From positions 1-44,729 of IMG/VR virus record IMGVR_UViG_3300027881_001057: 44,729 nt of DNA. The stretch is one strand, 5' to 3'. Shown piece after piece: positions 9,556 to 18,283 of the stretch. Below the pieces are notes generated by a model. It saw only the letters and a list, made by a program, of their open reading frames with translations. It did not search any database and was not told where the DNA came from. The DNA is from a virus. Position 1 is the first letter of the stretch, and every line of letters starts with the position of its first letter. A program made the position numbers and the translations under genes.

Positions 9556-10113
9556 CTATCGTGGCTTTACCGCTTGTGACGCCCGGAAGCCCTCTTCGAT
9601 CTGTGGCGTTTCGATGACTTCACGCTCAACGACTTTCATGGGTTGACCGTCAGTACCGATCGGGTAGTCCATGTACTTCTCGACTAGCTCTTTCGCCTTG
9701 TCGACATACGACTGTGGAACATCTTGGACGATGACCTCTTCGAGGATACGTTGGGCTGTCACCTGTGACGTGACCCGTTCCATCATCAGTTCCAGAGGGA
9801 CGGGATCTTCAGCGAGAAGCTGATGTACCGCCTCTTCGATTTCCTGGTCGCTGATGCTGTTGACCGATTCGACTTCGTCAGCGATCGTGTCTTTGGTCTG
9901 TTTGATCAGCACAAACGTGCCGTTGCGGAACAGGTCTGCTTCGGAGTCGTGTGCGATCTCCTGGTTTAGTTGACGTTCCAGCGCACCGATCGTGAACGTC
10001 TTGCCTGCTTGGACCAGCCCGTGGGTCTGGTTCCCTAACGGGTCGAGTCTGATGTAGTAGCGGAGTCCCGAAGAGACATTCTTCCAGAGTTCCTTCTGTG
10101 CAACCTTGACCAT
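9556..10113 (-). CDS. Structural protein after the major capsid gene (possible adaptor)
   Basis: 185 residues from ATG 10113 with the leader GGAAGGATGGAAGA. The start MVKVAQKELWKNVSSGLRYY is followed by an acidic helical body (EEVIVQDVPQSYVDKAKELV). It is the first gene after the capsid terminator and has its own promoter (TGCTATCTT) and GTTCG element. Function is not recognised; an adaptor or connector role is only suggested by position. Confidence 0.6.
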   Translation of the reverse strand: MVKVAQKELWKNVSSGLRYYIRLDPLGNQTHGLVQAGKTFTIGALERQLNQEIAHDSEADLFRNGTFVLIKQTKDTIADEVESVNSISDQEIEEAVHQLLAEDPVPLELMMERVTSQVTAQRILEEVIVQDVPQSYVDKAKELVEKYMDYPIGTDGQPMKVVEREVIETPQIEEGFRASQAVKPR

Positions 10114-10140
10114 TCTTCCATCCTTCCTACGAACGATGTC

Positions 10141-10149
10141 AAGATAGCA
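10141..10149 (-). promoter_or_regulatory. Extended -10 promoter with overlapping GTTCG element
   Basis: Minus strand TGCTATCTT (extended -10) is followed after GACATC by GTTCGTAGGAAGGATG (10128-10137 and on), which carries the ribosome site. It lies immediately after the capsid gene terminator hairpin. Confidence 0.6.
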
Positions 10150-10177
10150 GAAGACCCCCCCATGAGGGAGGGTCTTC
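10150..10177 (-). terminator. Hairpin terminator after the major capsid gene
   Basis: GAAGACCC / GGGTCTTC perfect 8-bp stem, with an inner CCC/GGG extension around a short CATG-type loop. It lies 22 bases after the capsid stop, as expected for a highly expressed capsid gene. Confidence 0.75.
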
Positions 10178-10198
10178 CAATCCAGCGGTTGCCTGGAA

Positions 10199-11131
10199 CT
10201 ATGGAGTAATGCTCGTGTCGACTACTCGCCGTGCGCGTTCTGGACGATGCACGACTCCACCGAAGTCTTGACGACCCAGGTAGTGCCAGTACCAGTTGTC
10301 CAACTCGACGTAGTCCTTGGACAAGAGGCCTCCGTAGAAGGCGAACTTGCCGAAGTCCTGCGACATGACCCACATCTCGTTGGCCGGGATGTGAGAAGCC
10401 CCATCCTCGTCCTTGAAGTTGCGAGCCTGGATGACGCTGGCTCCGCGGTAGCGACCCAGGCGTCCACGTGCTCGGATCTCTTCGAGGGCTTCGTCGGCGA
10501 ACCCTGGGAAGTCGGCGATCTGGTCCACCATGGTCGAACGACCGTAGATGGTTACCACACCACTGTCTGACTCGTCGGCTACTTCACGGATCGCCTGGTT
10601 GAGAGCAGCTTGGCTGATCCCTGCGCCCGTGATGTAGTACGGCGAGGCGGACGGGATGCCAGCCTGCGCCAGGTTCTTGATCGCGTTGGTGGTACCCCAG
10701 TCGAGACGCCTGATGGCGAGGTTGCGGAGACGGCTTACCGTCTCGCCGAACCCGCTCATCAGCTTGTCTTCGAACTCGTACACGTGGAATCCCAGCGTGT
10801 CACGAGGCAGGGTGATGGTCTCGCTCACGATCGAGCTTGCCTCGATGTTGCCACCCTTGGCAATGAAGAAGACCTTGAGTCCGGTCATCTCATCGAGGTA
10901 GACACGGTCGTCAAATCCGACCCGTTCCACATCAACGATCTGGTCGAAGAACGATTGGAGTTCGAACCCTTCCAGAATCGATTCTGTTAGGACAGCCGCC
11001 ATCTCCCGACGCCATTCGGGATCATGCCAGTTCTCCTTGGCGATCGCATTCACCTCTTCGCGGGCTACCTTGGCAGCTTCCCGCTCTTCGGGAGTGCGAC
11101 CCTTGTTGTCAAGCAATGACTTGATGGTCAT
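10199..11131 (-). CDS. Major capsid protein (HK97 fold expected)
   Basis: 310 residues from ATG 11131 with an AAGGAGGGAAC ribosome site. Begins MTIKSLLDNKGRTPEEREAA; the charged N-terminal helix is followed by domains containing LPRDTLGFHVYEFEDKLMSG and IYGRSTMVDQIADFPGF. It follows scaffold and decoration-like genes and precedes a strong terminator. Length is normal for a capsid protein made with a separate scaffold. Sequence motifs for this fold are weak, so the call rests on gene order, size and context. Confidence 0.8.
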   Translation of the reverse strand: MTIKSLLDNKGRTPEEREAAKVAREEVNAIAKENWHDPEWRREMAAVLTESILEGFELQSFFDQIVDVERVGFDDRVYLDEMTGLKVFFIAKGGNIEASSIVSETITLPRDTLGFHVYEFEDKLMSGFGETVSRLRNLAIRRLDWGTTNAIKNLAQAGIPSASPYYITGAGISQAALNQAIREVADESDSGVVTIYGRSTMVDQIADFPGFADEALEEIRARGRLGRYRGASVIQARNFKDEDGASHIPANEMWVMSQDFGKFAFYGGLLSKDYVELDNWYWHYLGRQDFGGVVHRPERARRVVDTSITP

Positions 11132-11140
11132 GTTCCCTCC

Positions 11141-11734
11141 TTAAACCAGGAATTCCGCGTCGCAGGTGTCGAGAGCGTTATCCGCGAAGGTAACTCTCAG
11201 GATCGCCTCTGCCAGAACTGCCGTCTCCGCCCACTGGTCGGGCGTTTCGTTCCATGCGAGCAGATCGTCTACTGCGACATCACCGGCTCCGTCGAAGCCG
11301 AGGTCTGTCACCATGACCTGCTCTGCACGCACAGCGGGGAAGTTCAGTCCCGGCTCTGTCGTGTTGGCGGGCGTGTTACGGAACCAGACCTTGACTCCGG
11401 GACCGTGGATGACTTGCACCATCCGGCCCCTCGGTGCAGTGTCGAAGTCCTGGATCAGAGATCCTGCTGCCGCCCCGACGTAAGTCTGGGAGTCGTGCTC
11501 GTACCAGAGGATACCCACCAGTCCGAGAACGCCCGCACCACCAAGTGTGTTGTCGATAGCTCCACCAGCAGCTATCTGACGTACCTCCTGTGGATCGGCT
11601 GTGCTCGCAGGATCTGGCTCGACACCTGTGCCGAGAAGCAGATCAGCGGCTGCGGGGGCACGGAACCGCGCTTCACGGACAATGTTCGTGAACCGTCGTA
11701 TCCCGAAGTTACGTGTGGTTGTACTTGAACCCAT
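11141..11734 (-). CDS. Capsid decoration-like protein
   Basis: 197 residues from ATG 11734 (MGSSTTTRNFGIRRFTNIVR). Gly/Ala/Thr-rich and beta-type, with AAGSLIQDFDTAPRGRMVQV in the middle. It lies between scaffold and major capsid, where head decoration or minor capsid proteins are often encoded. A ribosome site (AAAGGGGGTGTGAGTA) precedes the ATG. The role is inferred from position. Confidence 0.55.
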   Translation of the reverse strand: MGSSTTTRNFGIRRFTNIVREARFRAPAAADLLLGTGVEPDPASTADPQEVRQIAAGGAIDNTLGGAGVLGLVGILWYEHDSQTYVGAAAGSLIQDFDTAPRGRMVQVIHGPGVKVWFRNTPANTTEPGLNFPAVRAEQVMVTDLGFDGAGDVAVDDLLAWNETPDQWAETAVLAEAILRVTFADNALDTCDAEFLV

Positions 11735-11749
11735 TACTCACACCCCCTT

Positions 11750-12373
11750 TCAGGCGTCTTGCGTTGCGAAGAAGCTCTTCACAACTTCCATATCGGTACC
11801 GGCGTCACCGGCTGTCTCCCGATCGCCGTCGAGTTGCGTAGCAGGCACCTTCGGCTTCTTGCCGGGTGTGGCTGCTGCTTTCTCGGCGGACTCAGAAACT
11901 TCCTTGAGGTCAGCCAGGACAGTTGCGAAGTCGTCATCGCCCAACTTGGCCCATCCTGCCTTCCGTTCGTCAAGCTGCTCGTCGGAGAACTTGGTGACTT
12001 CCGCCACCTGGCCGGAACGCTCGTCGGCAAGCTCATCCAACCGGACCTTCTCGTCCCTGCTGGTGATCTCGGTTTCGAGTTCCTCAACCTTGGCGTTCGC
12101 GTCGGTGAGTTCCGTATCCTTCTCGGCTAGCGCAGCCTGTGCAGCGGCCAATTCCTCATCCGCTGCGCTACGCGCCTCGTCAGCAGCCTTCGAACGGGCA
12201 GCTTCAAGGAGAGAATCGACCGTCTCCTGATCAAAGACCTTGGCGTTTTCGCTCACATGTCCCTCCTTCGAGGCTTTTTCCAGTTTGTCAGCACAGAACG
12301 GACAGTCATTTATACACGCCGCATCCTCAGGCAGTTCCGCCCGAAGCTTGTCATGTAGTTCCTGACCTTCCAT
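11750..12373 (-). CDS. Scaffolding protein, with a possible internal start
   Basis: 207 residues. The centre (about 60-120) is a highly charged coiled coil (AADEARSAADEELAAAQAAL; ELTDANAKVEELETEITSRD), and the C-terminus is basic then acidic, typical of scaffolds that are removed on maturation. The ATG at 12373 is preceded by CGAAGGATGA inside a GTTCG-type element. A second GTG at 12256 has an even better site (GAAGGAGGGACAT) and would give a product starting MSENAKVF without the CxxxCPFC N-terminus. Either or both starts may be used. Confidence 0.75.
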   Translation of the reverse strand: MEGQELHDKLRAELPEDAACINDCPFCADKLEKASKEGHVSENAKVFDQETVDSLLEAARSKAADEARSAADEELAAAQAALAEKDTELTDANAKVEELETEITSRDEKVRLDELADERSGQVAEVTKFSDEQLDERKAGWAKLGDDDFATVLADLKEVSESAEKAAATPGKKPKVPATQLDGDRETAGDAGTDMEVVKSFFATQDA

Positions 12374-12385
12374 GCGCTGTCATCC

Positions 12386-12395
12386 TTCGTACGAG
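12386..12395 (-). promoter_or_regulatory. GTTCG-type element overlapping the scaffold ribosome site
   Basis: Minus strand CTCGTACGAAGGATGA: the palindromic core CGTACG runs into the Shine-Dalgarno AAGGA. A candidate -10, TACTCT, lies just upstream. Confidence 0.5.
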
Positions 12396-12417
12396 AGAAG
12401 AGTAACACAGAGATTTC

Positions 12418-13161
12418 CTAGATCGAGCTTCTCAACATATTGAGATGCTGCAACGATGCAACCTCTTGTTCGGTCAAACCGTCTGGGATCTCTGGACTCC
12501 TGTCGGCGTATTCTCTTGTCGCTTTGGCGAGTTCTTCTATGTCGGCGTCTACCCATCCAGGTTGCGTCGGCGGGAAAATGAGTGCCCCTCCGAGGAACAC
12601 CGGATTGATGAACCGGCGTGGTGCTGTCTTGGACCCTTCCAGATGTTCGCAGTACTCAGCGGCTGACCATTCGAACGTGCGTTCACAGGTCAAACACTGT
12701 TTCGCGTCGCCGAGGCATTCCATCGAATACCAGAGCTTGCCTTCCTCATGGGCTTCTTTCACCCGTTCGGCTACCTGGGGGAAAAGGTTGCCCCAGAGGA
12801 CCGAGAGAGCCTGGATTTCAGGGAGTAGCTCGTTGGCTGTGTCAGCAGCTTCACGGTGGACCAGTTTGGTCTCTACGAATGTTCCTACTGGACGTTCCCA
12901 GTCATGAAGCACGTTGAGTGGGGTGTACTGCACCGAATACTCCCCGGCCTTGAGATCGTCGGTCGTCCAGAACTGTCCATTGCGGTTGATCTTCTCACCT
13001 TGGACGTACCGGCCTGATACCCAAACGAACTGGGGGTTCTGTTTCTTACCTTCCATCGCTGAGGCAAGTTCTCGTGGTAGCTGCCCCGGATCGGACACGA
13101 TCTCGGCGCGGGCAGTGATATACGCTTTTCCGTTTCGTTCCAGAACAAGACTGTCGAGCAC
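12418..13161 (-). CDS. Capsid maturation protease-like protein with a zinc-knuckle insertion
   Basis: 247 residues from GTG 13161, after AAGGAGTAGCA. HDWERPVGTF (His86) and YSMEC (Ser146) match the spaced His and Ser of HK97/herpesvirus-type prohead proteases, and the gene lies between portal and scaffold. Just after the putative Ser is CLTCE (156-160) with a later EYCEH (about 169-173), which looks like a CxxC...CxH metal-binding insertion. Acidic C-terminus. Protease identity is likely from motif and position; the zinc feature is read from the sequence. Confidence 0.65.
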   Translation of the reverse strand: MLDSLVLERNGKAYITARAEIVSDPGQLPRELASAMEGKKQNPQFVWVSGRYVQGEKINRNGQFWTTDDLKAGEYSVQYTPLNVLHDWERPVGTFVETKLVHREAADTANELLPEIQALSVLWGNLFPQVAERVKEAHEEGKLWYSMECLGDAKQCLTCERTFEWSAAEYCEHLEGSKTAPRRFINPVFLGGALIFPPTQPGWVDADIEELAKATREYADRSPEIPDGLTEQEVASLQHLNMLRSSI

Positions 13162-13170
13162 TGCTACTCC

Positions 13171-13181
13171 TTCGCACGAAC
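13171..13181 (-). promoter_or_regulatory. GTTCG-type element before the protease gene
   Basis: Minus strand ATGTTCGTGCGAAGGAG: near-palindrome GTTCGTGCGAA leading directly into the ribosome site AAGGAG of the gene at 13161. Confidence 0.5.
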
Positions 13182-13182
13182 A

Positions 13183-14820
13183 TTAGTCGGCATTTGGGGA
13201 ACCTCCTGGGTCTCCCGCTGGACGCCCGCCTTTCCGACCGGAGCCACCTGGTGTGGTCTTCTCTGGCGAATCGAACGGGACATTGGTCGGTTCGAAGATC
13301 GCGTCGTCTTTGGGCTTCTCTTCTGTTCGCCGCTGCCGTTCAATGTCCAGGTCAAATCCGAACTCGTCCAGGATGGTCTGGCGTGAGATTTCTCCTCTGT
13401 CTCGGATCTCCTGGAAGACGGTGGCGACAGCCGAGTCGAATAGGAGGTCTAGTCGTCTTGGTGCATATTCGAGGGATGCCGATTCGGTGAGTTCGTCGTT
13501 CCGGTCGATCGTCTCGTCAACTATGGCCGCTTCAAGATCACGTTTGAGCATGTGGCGACGATTCTCAATTCCGAGAGATACGACTTTGGCGAGGGTCACC
13601 TGAGATTCGGTGTTGCCAGTATCTGACGGTGGGGCAATGCTTCCCCAGAGTCGCAGTCTGATCCGGTCGTCAAGCACCCCCCACTTCTCACCGTCAAGAA
13701 TATGGTCAAGATCAGGTGTGATTATCTCAATTTCGAGTCTGTGGTCGGAGACGATGACCGATGACTTGGACTGGGTCCGCATCTGCTCCGCGACAAGAGT
13801 GAGTTCGGAAGCCTTCTTCACCGGCAGAGTGTCAGACCCTTTCTTGACGAGGACTATGAAGTTGATACCACCGAGAAGGAAAGCTCGGTCCATTTCTCGT
13901 AGCTGATGCTTCATGTCGAGCAACACGAAGACTGACTTCATTCGGAGCCGCGCCCAACGTTCGAACGTTGACTTTGTCAGGCTTCCCCTCCACACGTTGT
14001 CAGGATTGAGCAGGATCAGCCGGTCAACTGGAACCTTCTCGCTTTGAAGCTTCTTGGCCTCTGACTTCGACGGTGTGTACTTCTCAACGAATAGCTGTTC
14101 TACGATTTCATCATCGAGGACCCGGTCTTCTTTGACTTTCGAGAACAAGTCCATATCGCCTTCGTCTGCGATCCAAGCGAGCTTGTAATCCCCGAACAGG
14201 GTGTTCCCGACTGGAACAACACGGGTCGGGTCGAGAATTCCAACCCCAATCGGACTTGTGATAGTGAACTGCTTTCGGCTGGCTCTCTTCTCTTTCTTGG
14301 TTCGTACCTTGTACGTGTTGGTTCCCCACCAGACAACGCCGTAATACTGGGACACTTTGAACAGTTCCCGCCATGCCATGCGGAGGAACGCGTCGATGTT
14401 GAGGTCTTTGGCTATCTGATTCCATACGTCGCGTTGGTCTGGGTCTTCGCATTGCATGGTCATCTTCTTGAAGGCCATCGCTTCGGATGTGTCGTAGACG
14501 CCACCCACAACATCGTCATCCATGGCTTCTTCTGCCATGGCCATCTGCTCGTAGATTTTGCCTGGGGTTACGAACTTGTTCCGGTCGAAGATTGAACGGT
14601 CTCTACGTTGTCCTCGGCCTGCGCCTTGCATGTCTTCGGCCCACGACGAGATGGCTCGTTTGACAGGGATGATCCATTCTGACCCTTCGTATCCGTTGAA
14701 GAGACCGTCGATGGCTCCCTCAACGATTGCGGGGTCGACTTCGGACACCACGACGACACCTTGTTCTGATCGTGCTTCATGAGCGTGAGCGTTTGGGTCT
14801 TCTTGACTGTTTTCTGTCAT
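13183..14820 (-). CDS. Portal protein
   Basis: 545 residues from ATG 14820, whose start overlaps the previous stop. Portal-size protein directly downstream of the large terminase and one small gene. It has a long helical wing/stem composition (EEAMDDDVVGGVYDTSEAMA; WARLRMKSVFVLLDMKHQLR) and a low-complexity Pro/Gly tail (GGSGRKGGRPAGDPGG). Portals form the dodecameric DNA gate at the capsid vertex. Assigned from size, gene order and helical character. Confidence 0.8.
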   Translation of the reverse strand: MTENSQEDPNAHAHEARSEQGVVVVSEVDPAIVEGAIDGLFNGYEGSEWIIPVKRAISSWAEDMQGAGRGQRRDRSIFDRNKFVTPGKIYEQMAMAEEAMDDDVVGGVYDTSEAMAFKKMTMQCEDPDQRDVWNQIAKDLNIDAFLRMAWRELFKVSQYYGVVWWGTNTYKVRTKKEKRASRKQFTITSPIGVGILDPTRVVPVGNTLFGDYKLAWIADEGDMDLFSKVKEDRVLDDEIVEQLFVEKYTPSKSEAKKLQSEKVPVDRLILLNPDNVWRGSLTKSTFERWARLRMKSVFVLLDMKHQLREMDRAFLLGGINFIVLVKKGSDTLPVKKASELTLVAEQMRTQSKSSVIVSDHRLEIEIITPDLDHILDGEKWGVLDDRIRLRLWGSIAPPSDTGNTESQVTLAKVVSLGIENRRHMLKRDLEAAIVDETIDRNDELTESASLEYAPRRLDLLFDSAVATVFQEIRDRGEISRQTILDEFGFDLDIERQRRTEEKPKDDAIFEPTNVPFDSPEKTTPGGSGRKGGRPAGDPGGSPNAD

Positions 14821-15176
14821 CTGCTCAACTCTGTGTCTTGGCGTCTGATTTCAACGATGCGACTGGCTGCCTTGTACATGAATTCGATGAGATCCATGAC
14901 CTTGTCTAGCTGCTGGGTTCTGATCCAGCGCAGGCCACGATTTTCGCCTTCGACTCTGACTATCCGTACGTGTAGTTCGGTGCAGCGTGCCATGTACGCG
15001 GCGCACATTCTTATGACTTCATCTGGCAGTTGAATATCTGCTGCCTGCACCAGGTCTAGGAGCATGGCGTCAAGTTCTGCTTCTAGGTCGGGATGGTCGG
15101 GGAGACCGAGGACGCCTTGTGTCGCCTGTTCGGACGGAGCTAGATGTTCGCCGTCGCCGAGCAGGGTCATCTTCAT
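14817..15176 (-). CDS. Unknown small protein between terminase and portal; leaderless-type start
   Basis: 119 residues. ATG 15176 lies inside the GTTCG element: minus strand TAGCAT, seven bases, then ATG. No ribosome site fits in the seven bases, so the mRNA may begin at the ATG. The second half is helical (QLDKVMDLIEFMYKAASRIV). Function unknown; its position suggests a packaging or head role. Confidence 0.65.
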   Translation of the reverse strand: MKMTLLGDGEHLAPSEQATQGVLGLPDHPDLEAELDAMLLDLVQAADIQLPDEVIRMCAAYMARCTELHVRIVRVEGENRGLRWIRTQQLDKVMDLIEFMYKAASRIVEIRRQDTELSR

Positions 15177-15183
15177 ACGAACG

Positions 15184-15189
15184 ATGCTA
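15184..15189 (-). promoter_or_regulatory. -10 element TAGCAT, seven bases from a start codon
   Basis: Minus strand CCGCTAGCATCGTTCGTATG. TAGCAT is the hexamer and the ATG of the next gene falls at the expected transcription start. The spacer is a GTTCG-type element (15175-15185). Confidence 0.6.
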
Positions 15190-15196
15190 GCGGAAC

Positions 15197-16801
15197 TTAA
15201 AAGACGATAACTCCAATTGGTTCGCGCTCCTCGGTCATTTCCTGGACCTTAGAGAAGATAGACATCTCTTTGACGAGTACAGCCAGTCCACCAGCGTCAA
15301 GCGTGTGGAAGGACCCTTGGGAGAAACGTTTCTTTCCGTACGCGTCTCGTGTGGCTACCTGTTCCCGTACCCATGTTTGGCCGTTCCACTCTCCCAGCAT
15401 TTCAGTGTCGAAGGGGAGGATGAGCCGCCTGCTGTCCACGTAGGTTCTGAGCAGATCGTATGCCTGTTCTTTGGCGACTCGCTTTATCTCGAAGTCTTTG
15501 GGGTCGTCTCCGTCTTCGTGGTCTCGATATCCGACGAGGAGTTTCTCGTTGAATGCGTATCCTTCGATGATGGGCATCAGGCTGGGGTTCTCATCTTGAA
15601 GATCCTGGTAGACAGGGTGGCCTAGTCCGGTGCGGTCCATCGCGAACATTTTGGGCTTGTAGAAGTCGAGGAGGTGGACGATTACTGACCTCTGGTCTGA
15701 AGCCCGGATACGCCGCAGGTTGATCCTGGACAGCAGCCGCAGCGCAACTCGTTTTTCCATGTTTCGGAGCTTGAGTGGTTCCTCCCCGAACACAAGAATT
15801 TCGGAAGGATGGTTGGTTAGCCCTACGTCCATTCCCATCCAGAAAACATTCCAGTCTTGGAGGTGGATGCGAGGTGGGTCGATCAGGTCGAGGATGTCCC
15901 TGTCGGTGATCATTTCGTCGTTGACGCGCCTGGAGTAGTAGGTGTCCTGGTTGTAGTCGGAGCCTTCGTCTGTATCTACGCAGGCCATGAGCCGGTGGAG
16001 CACGAACAGGGGGTTGGTCGCGTCGCCGTGTAACCCCATAATGTTCCGTAGGTAGTCGGGGGAGTCCCGGCCTCCGTAGAGGAGGATCTTGTCGTTGCGT
16101 TCCCGGTCACTCCAGTCCATGCGGTGCATGGCGGTTATGCCCTCTACCTCCCATCCTGATCCGGGGGATGACACTTTCTGGAACTGGCCTCCAACGCCCT
16201 TCGACACGCCATGTGCGCGCCATTGGGCCTTGTCCTGTCCGTATCGCAGGGTCTCTACGAGTTCGGTCCATCCTCGTTCTGGGTAGTCCTGCGCTTCGTC
16301 CATTTCTAGGCGGAGCGGGTGAAGTCCTTTGACTCCTTTGCCGTCTCGTTGAGGGATGCGTCCAAGGATTTTGGCACCGTTGACGAAGTTGACCTGAAAA
16401 GGCCGATGAGTGAATCCGTGTCCGACTCCTCCGGGGAGTAGCTCTCGTGTGAGTCGAATGCTTTTGACCCGGTCTTCCACTCTGGACGTAAGCGGGTTGA
16501 GGTGAATGAGTTCTGGTGCCGTAAGGACCATCTCGAAGCCTGGGAACTGGATAGGGAACGCCCAGGCCCTGAGGATGATGCTTTGTGTTTTGCCGACTGC
16601 ACGGGCACATGCGTCGATGAAGAGGCGGGATGTTTTCCGCCACCATGGGCCTTGATATTCCCAGGCTCGAAATATGTTCTCGTCGTTGTCGGCGGTTGCG
16701 TCTTCCCAAAGGAACTCAGCTAGGTCAATGCCCGAGTGGTCCTGGATGAGGGCAACGAGATAGCATTCTTCTTCGGTGAGGACGACGCTTGTGACAGCCA
16801 C
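15197..16801 (-). CDS. terL: Terminase large subunit
   Basis: 534 residues from GTG 16801. An ATPase Walker A-like ARAVGKTQ (66-73) and a Walker B LRLEMDEAQ (163-171) are visible. Candidate motif III is VSSPGSGWE. The nuclease half carries acidic sites in WMGMDVGLTNHP and KMFAMDRTGLG and a late His-Asp pair (FHTLDAGG), as in RNase H-like terminase nucleases. It pumps DNA into the prohead through the portal. The N-terminal 40 residues precede the ATPase. Firm identification. Confidence 0.9.
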   Translation of the reverse strand: MAVTSVVLTEEECYLVALIQDHSGIDLAEFLWEDATADNDENIFRAWEYQGPWWRKTSRLFIDACARAVGKTQSIILRAWAFPIQFPGFEMVLTAPELIHLNPLTSRVEDRVKSIRLTRELLPGGVGHGFTHRPFQVNFVNGAKILGRIPQRDGKGVKGLHPLRLEMDEAQDYPERGWTELVETLRYGQDKAQWRAHGVSKGVGGQFQKVSSPGSGWEVEGITAMHRMDWSDRERNDKILLYGGRDSPDYLRNIMGLHGDATNPLFVLHRLMACVDTDEGSDYNQDTYYSRRVNDEMITDRDILDLIDPPRIHLQDWNVFWMGMDVGLTNHPSEILVFGEEPLKLRNMEKRVALRLLSRINLRRIRASDQRSVIVHLLDFYKPKMFAMDRTGLGHPVYQDLQDENPSLMPIIEGYAFNEKLLVGYRDHEDGDDPKDFEIKRVAKEQAYDLLRTYVDSRRLILPFDTEMLGEWNGQTWVREQVATRDAYGKKRFSQGSFHTLDAGGLAVLVKEMSIFSKVQEMTEEREPIGVIVF

Positions 16802-16815
16802 GCTATCGATGATAC

Positions 16816-16830
16816 ATTCGTTCGAACGAT
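16816..16830 (-). promoter_or_regulatory. GTTCGAAC palindrome before the terminase gene
   Basis: ATTCGTTCGAACGAT lies 15 bases upstream of the terminase GTG. Minus strand TAGCGT, four bases further upstream, could be the -10. One of the most symmetric copies of the element. Confidence 0.55.
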
Positions 16831-16834
16831 GACG

Positions 16835-17437
16835 CTAGGTTAGGTCCTTGATCCACAGCTTCTGATTCTTGAGGAACGCCTCGTCAATCGCGTCGAATTC
16901 GGGTTTGGCGACCTCGATCAACCACTTGAGAATATCTTCTGGATTCACTCGCAGATGGGCACGCTCTTCCTCGTCTGTTCGCACATAGAGACCCACTTGG
17001 GTGAAGACTTCACGGAGCAGATCGATCGCTTTGGCTATCTGGTCGTCTCTGTGGACTCCGAATTCTTCAGCACGTCCCAACAGGTTCGATAGGTAGTCGG
17101 CAGTGGACTGTTGTTCGCTGTCCTGGCGATGTGCCCGGTTCAGTCCCATCTTTTCTTTGAGTATCCGGGTTTCTTTGTCTACTTCGAGCTTCTGCTTTTT
17201 GAGCTTGTCGGCTATCTCTTCGATTGATCGTGCGTCGTAGTCTGCTTCGCGGACAAGCCAGCTTCCCCACCGGAATGAGAGGATCTCTCCGACGAGTACA
17301 CGGTCCATGTCTTGAAGGTCGGAGATGTTGTCAAACTTGTATTGGTCCAGGTACTTGTCTCGTGCCTTGTTCCAATAGTCGATCTCACTTTGGGACAGGA
17401 CCGTGAAGACGGCTCCTGACGCGCCTACTACGTTCAT
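16835..17437 (-). CDS. Putative terminase small subunit
   Basis: 200 residues from ATG 17437. Rich in charged helices (RSIEEIADKLKKQKLEVDKE) with an N-terminal segment FTVLSQSEIDYWNKARDKYL. It lies directly upstream of the large subunit, the usual place. The start codon lies within CGTTCATGCGAAC, a GTTCG-type element, and overlaps the preceding stop. No clear helix-turn-helix was verified, so it could be another packaging-associated protein. Confidence 0.45.
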   Translation of the reverse strand: MNVVGASGAVFTVLSQSEIDYWNKARDKYLDQYKFDNISDLQDMDRVLVGEILSFRWGSWLVREADYDARSIEEIADKLKKQKLEVDKETRILKEKMGLNRAHRQDSEQQSTADYLSNLLGRAEEFGVHRDDQIAKAIDLLREVFTQVGLYVRTDEEERAHLRVNPEDILKWLIEVAKPEFDAIDEAFLKNQKLWIKDLT

Positions 17438-18078
17438 GCGAACAGTCTTCCTCTTGTTGGCTGAAGTTTCGGGACTCCGTCATCGAAGCGTTGAGTCGGA
17501 TTCATATAGGTGCGGTCGATGATCTCGAATGGGACCTCCACCCATGAGGGAGTGTCGTTCCACATCCATGCGGGCGCGGTGGATAGGGGGTCGTCCCAGT
17601 GAATACCCATTTTCATGGGTCCGGCTACTGGGAAGCGGGCTGGACGATAGATCCCGTCAACGCGATGGTGGTCGGTGTCCCATTGGAATGAGCGAGTGGC
17701 GGTCAGGATCTTATCGGCGTTGAGTTCTACACCGGGACGGACTAGGTCTGGTTCGTCTACGTGTTGGGCTGCTTCCAGAAAGAGTATCACCTGGCCTCTC
17801 GGTTCAACGAGATGATGAACAACACTCCCGTAGGCGGCGTCCCTGTAGTTGCGTGTGTCCCGGTCTCGGAACACTAGAACAAGTTTCACGTCAGGAATCT
17901 CCGCGGCTCGTTGTTTGAGGCTTGCGGTCGTTGTTGCAGCCTTCTGAGCCGGTAAAGCGAACGCCAGGAAGACAGTGTCGGCGTATACGGTTGCTCGTTT
18001 TGCAGACTCGAACACTACGTCCTCTTCAAGGAGCGTTCCCGCAATCAGAACATTGATCTGCCGTTTAACCCGCCTCAC
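17434..18078 (-). CDS. Unknown protein at the start of the packaging operon
   Basis: 214 residues from GTG 18078, overlapping the previous gene's end by 14 bases. N-terminal half alternates strands and helices (DVKLVLVFRDRDTRNYRDAA; RGQVILFLEAAQHVD). The C-terminal half has Trp/Pro-rich text (GIHWDDPLSTAPAWMWNDTP). Not recognised. Confidence 0.7.
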   Translation of the reverse strand: MRRVKRQINVLIAGTLLEEDVVFESAKRATVYADTVFLAFALPAQKAATTTASLKQRAAEIPDVKLVLVFRDRDTRNYRDAAYGSVVHHLVEPRGQVILFLEAAQHVDEPDLVRPGVELNADKILTATRSFQWDTDHHRVDGIYRPARFPVAGPMKMGIHWDDPLSTAPAWMWNDTPSWVEVPFEIIDRTYMNPTQRFDDGVPKLQPTRGRLFA

Positions 18079-18283
18079 TGTTCACTCCGTCGAGGAGTTC
18101 GTCAACCCGAGCCACAGCATGACCGATCGTGGTCGTCAGTGGCGAATACACCGGGTCTGAAATATGGAGAGCAGCATTCATTTCGTTATGCCGTTTGAAG
18201 TAGGTGTGAGCCTTACCGAGCGCCAACAGCACCTTCTCAAGATCTGACCTATGGACCCGGATGTACTCCGCCTCACTTGCCAT
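18065..18283 (-). CDS. Small helical protein, unknown
   Basis: 72 residues from ATG 18283 (MASEAEYIRVHRSDLEKVLL). Overlaps both neighbours by about a dozen bases, so translation is probably coupled. No motif recognised. Confidence 0.65.
   Translation of the reverse strand: MASEAEYIRVHRSDLEKVLLALGKAHTYFKRHNEMNAALHISDPVYSPLTTTIGHAVARVDELLDGVNSEAG

Noticed and set aside
10132-10138. TTGACA -35 box before the gene at 10113
   Set aside because: TTGACA overlaps the end of TGCTATCTT and the start codon lies too close for a -10 at normal spacing; the extended -10 reading fits better.
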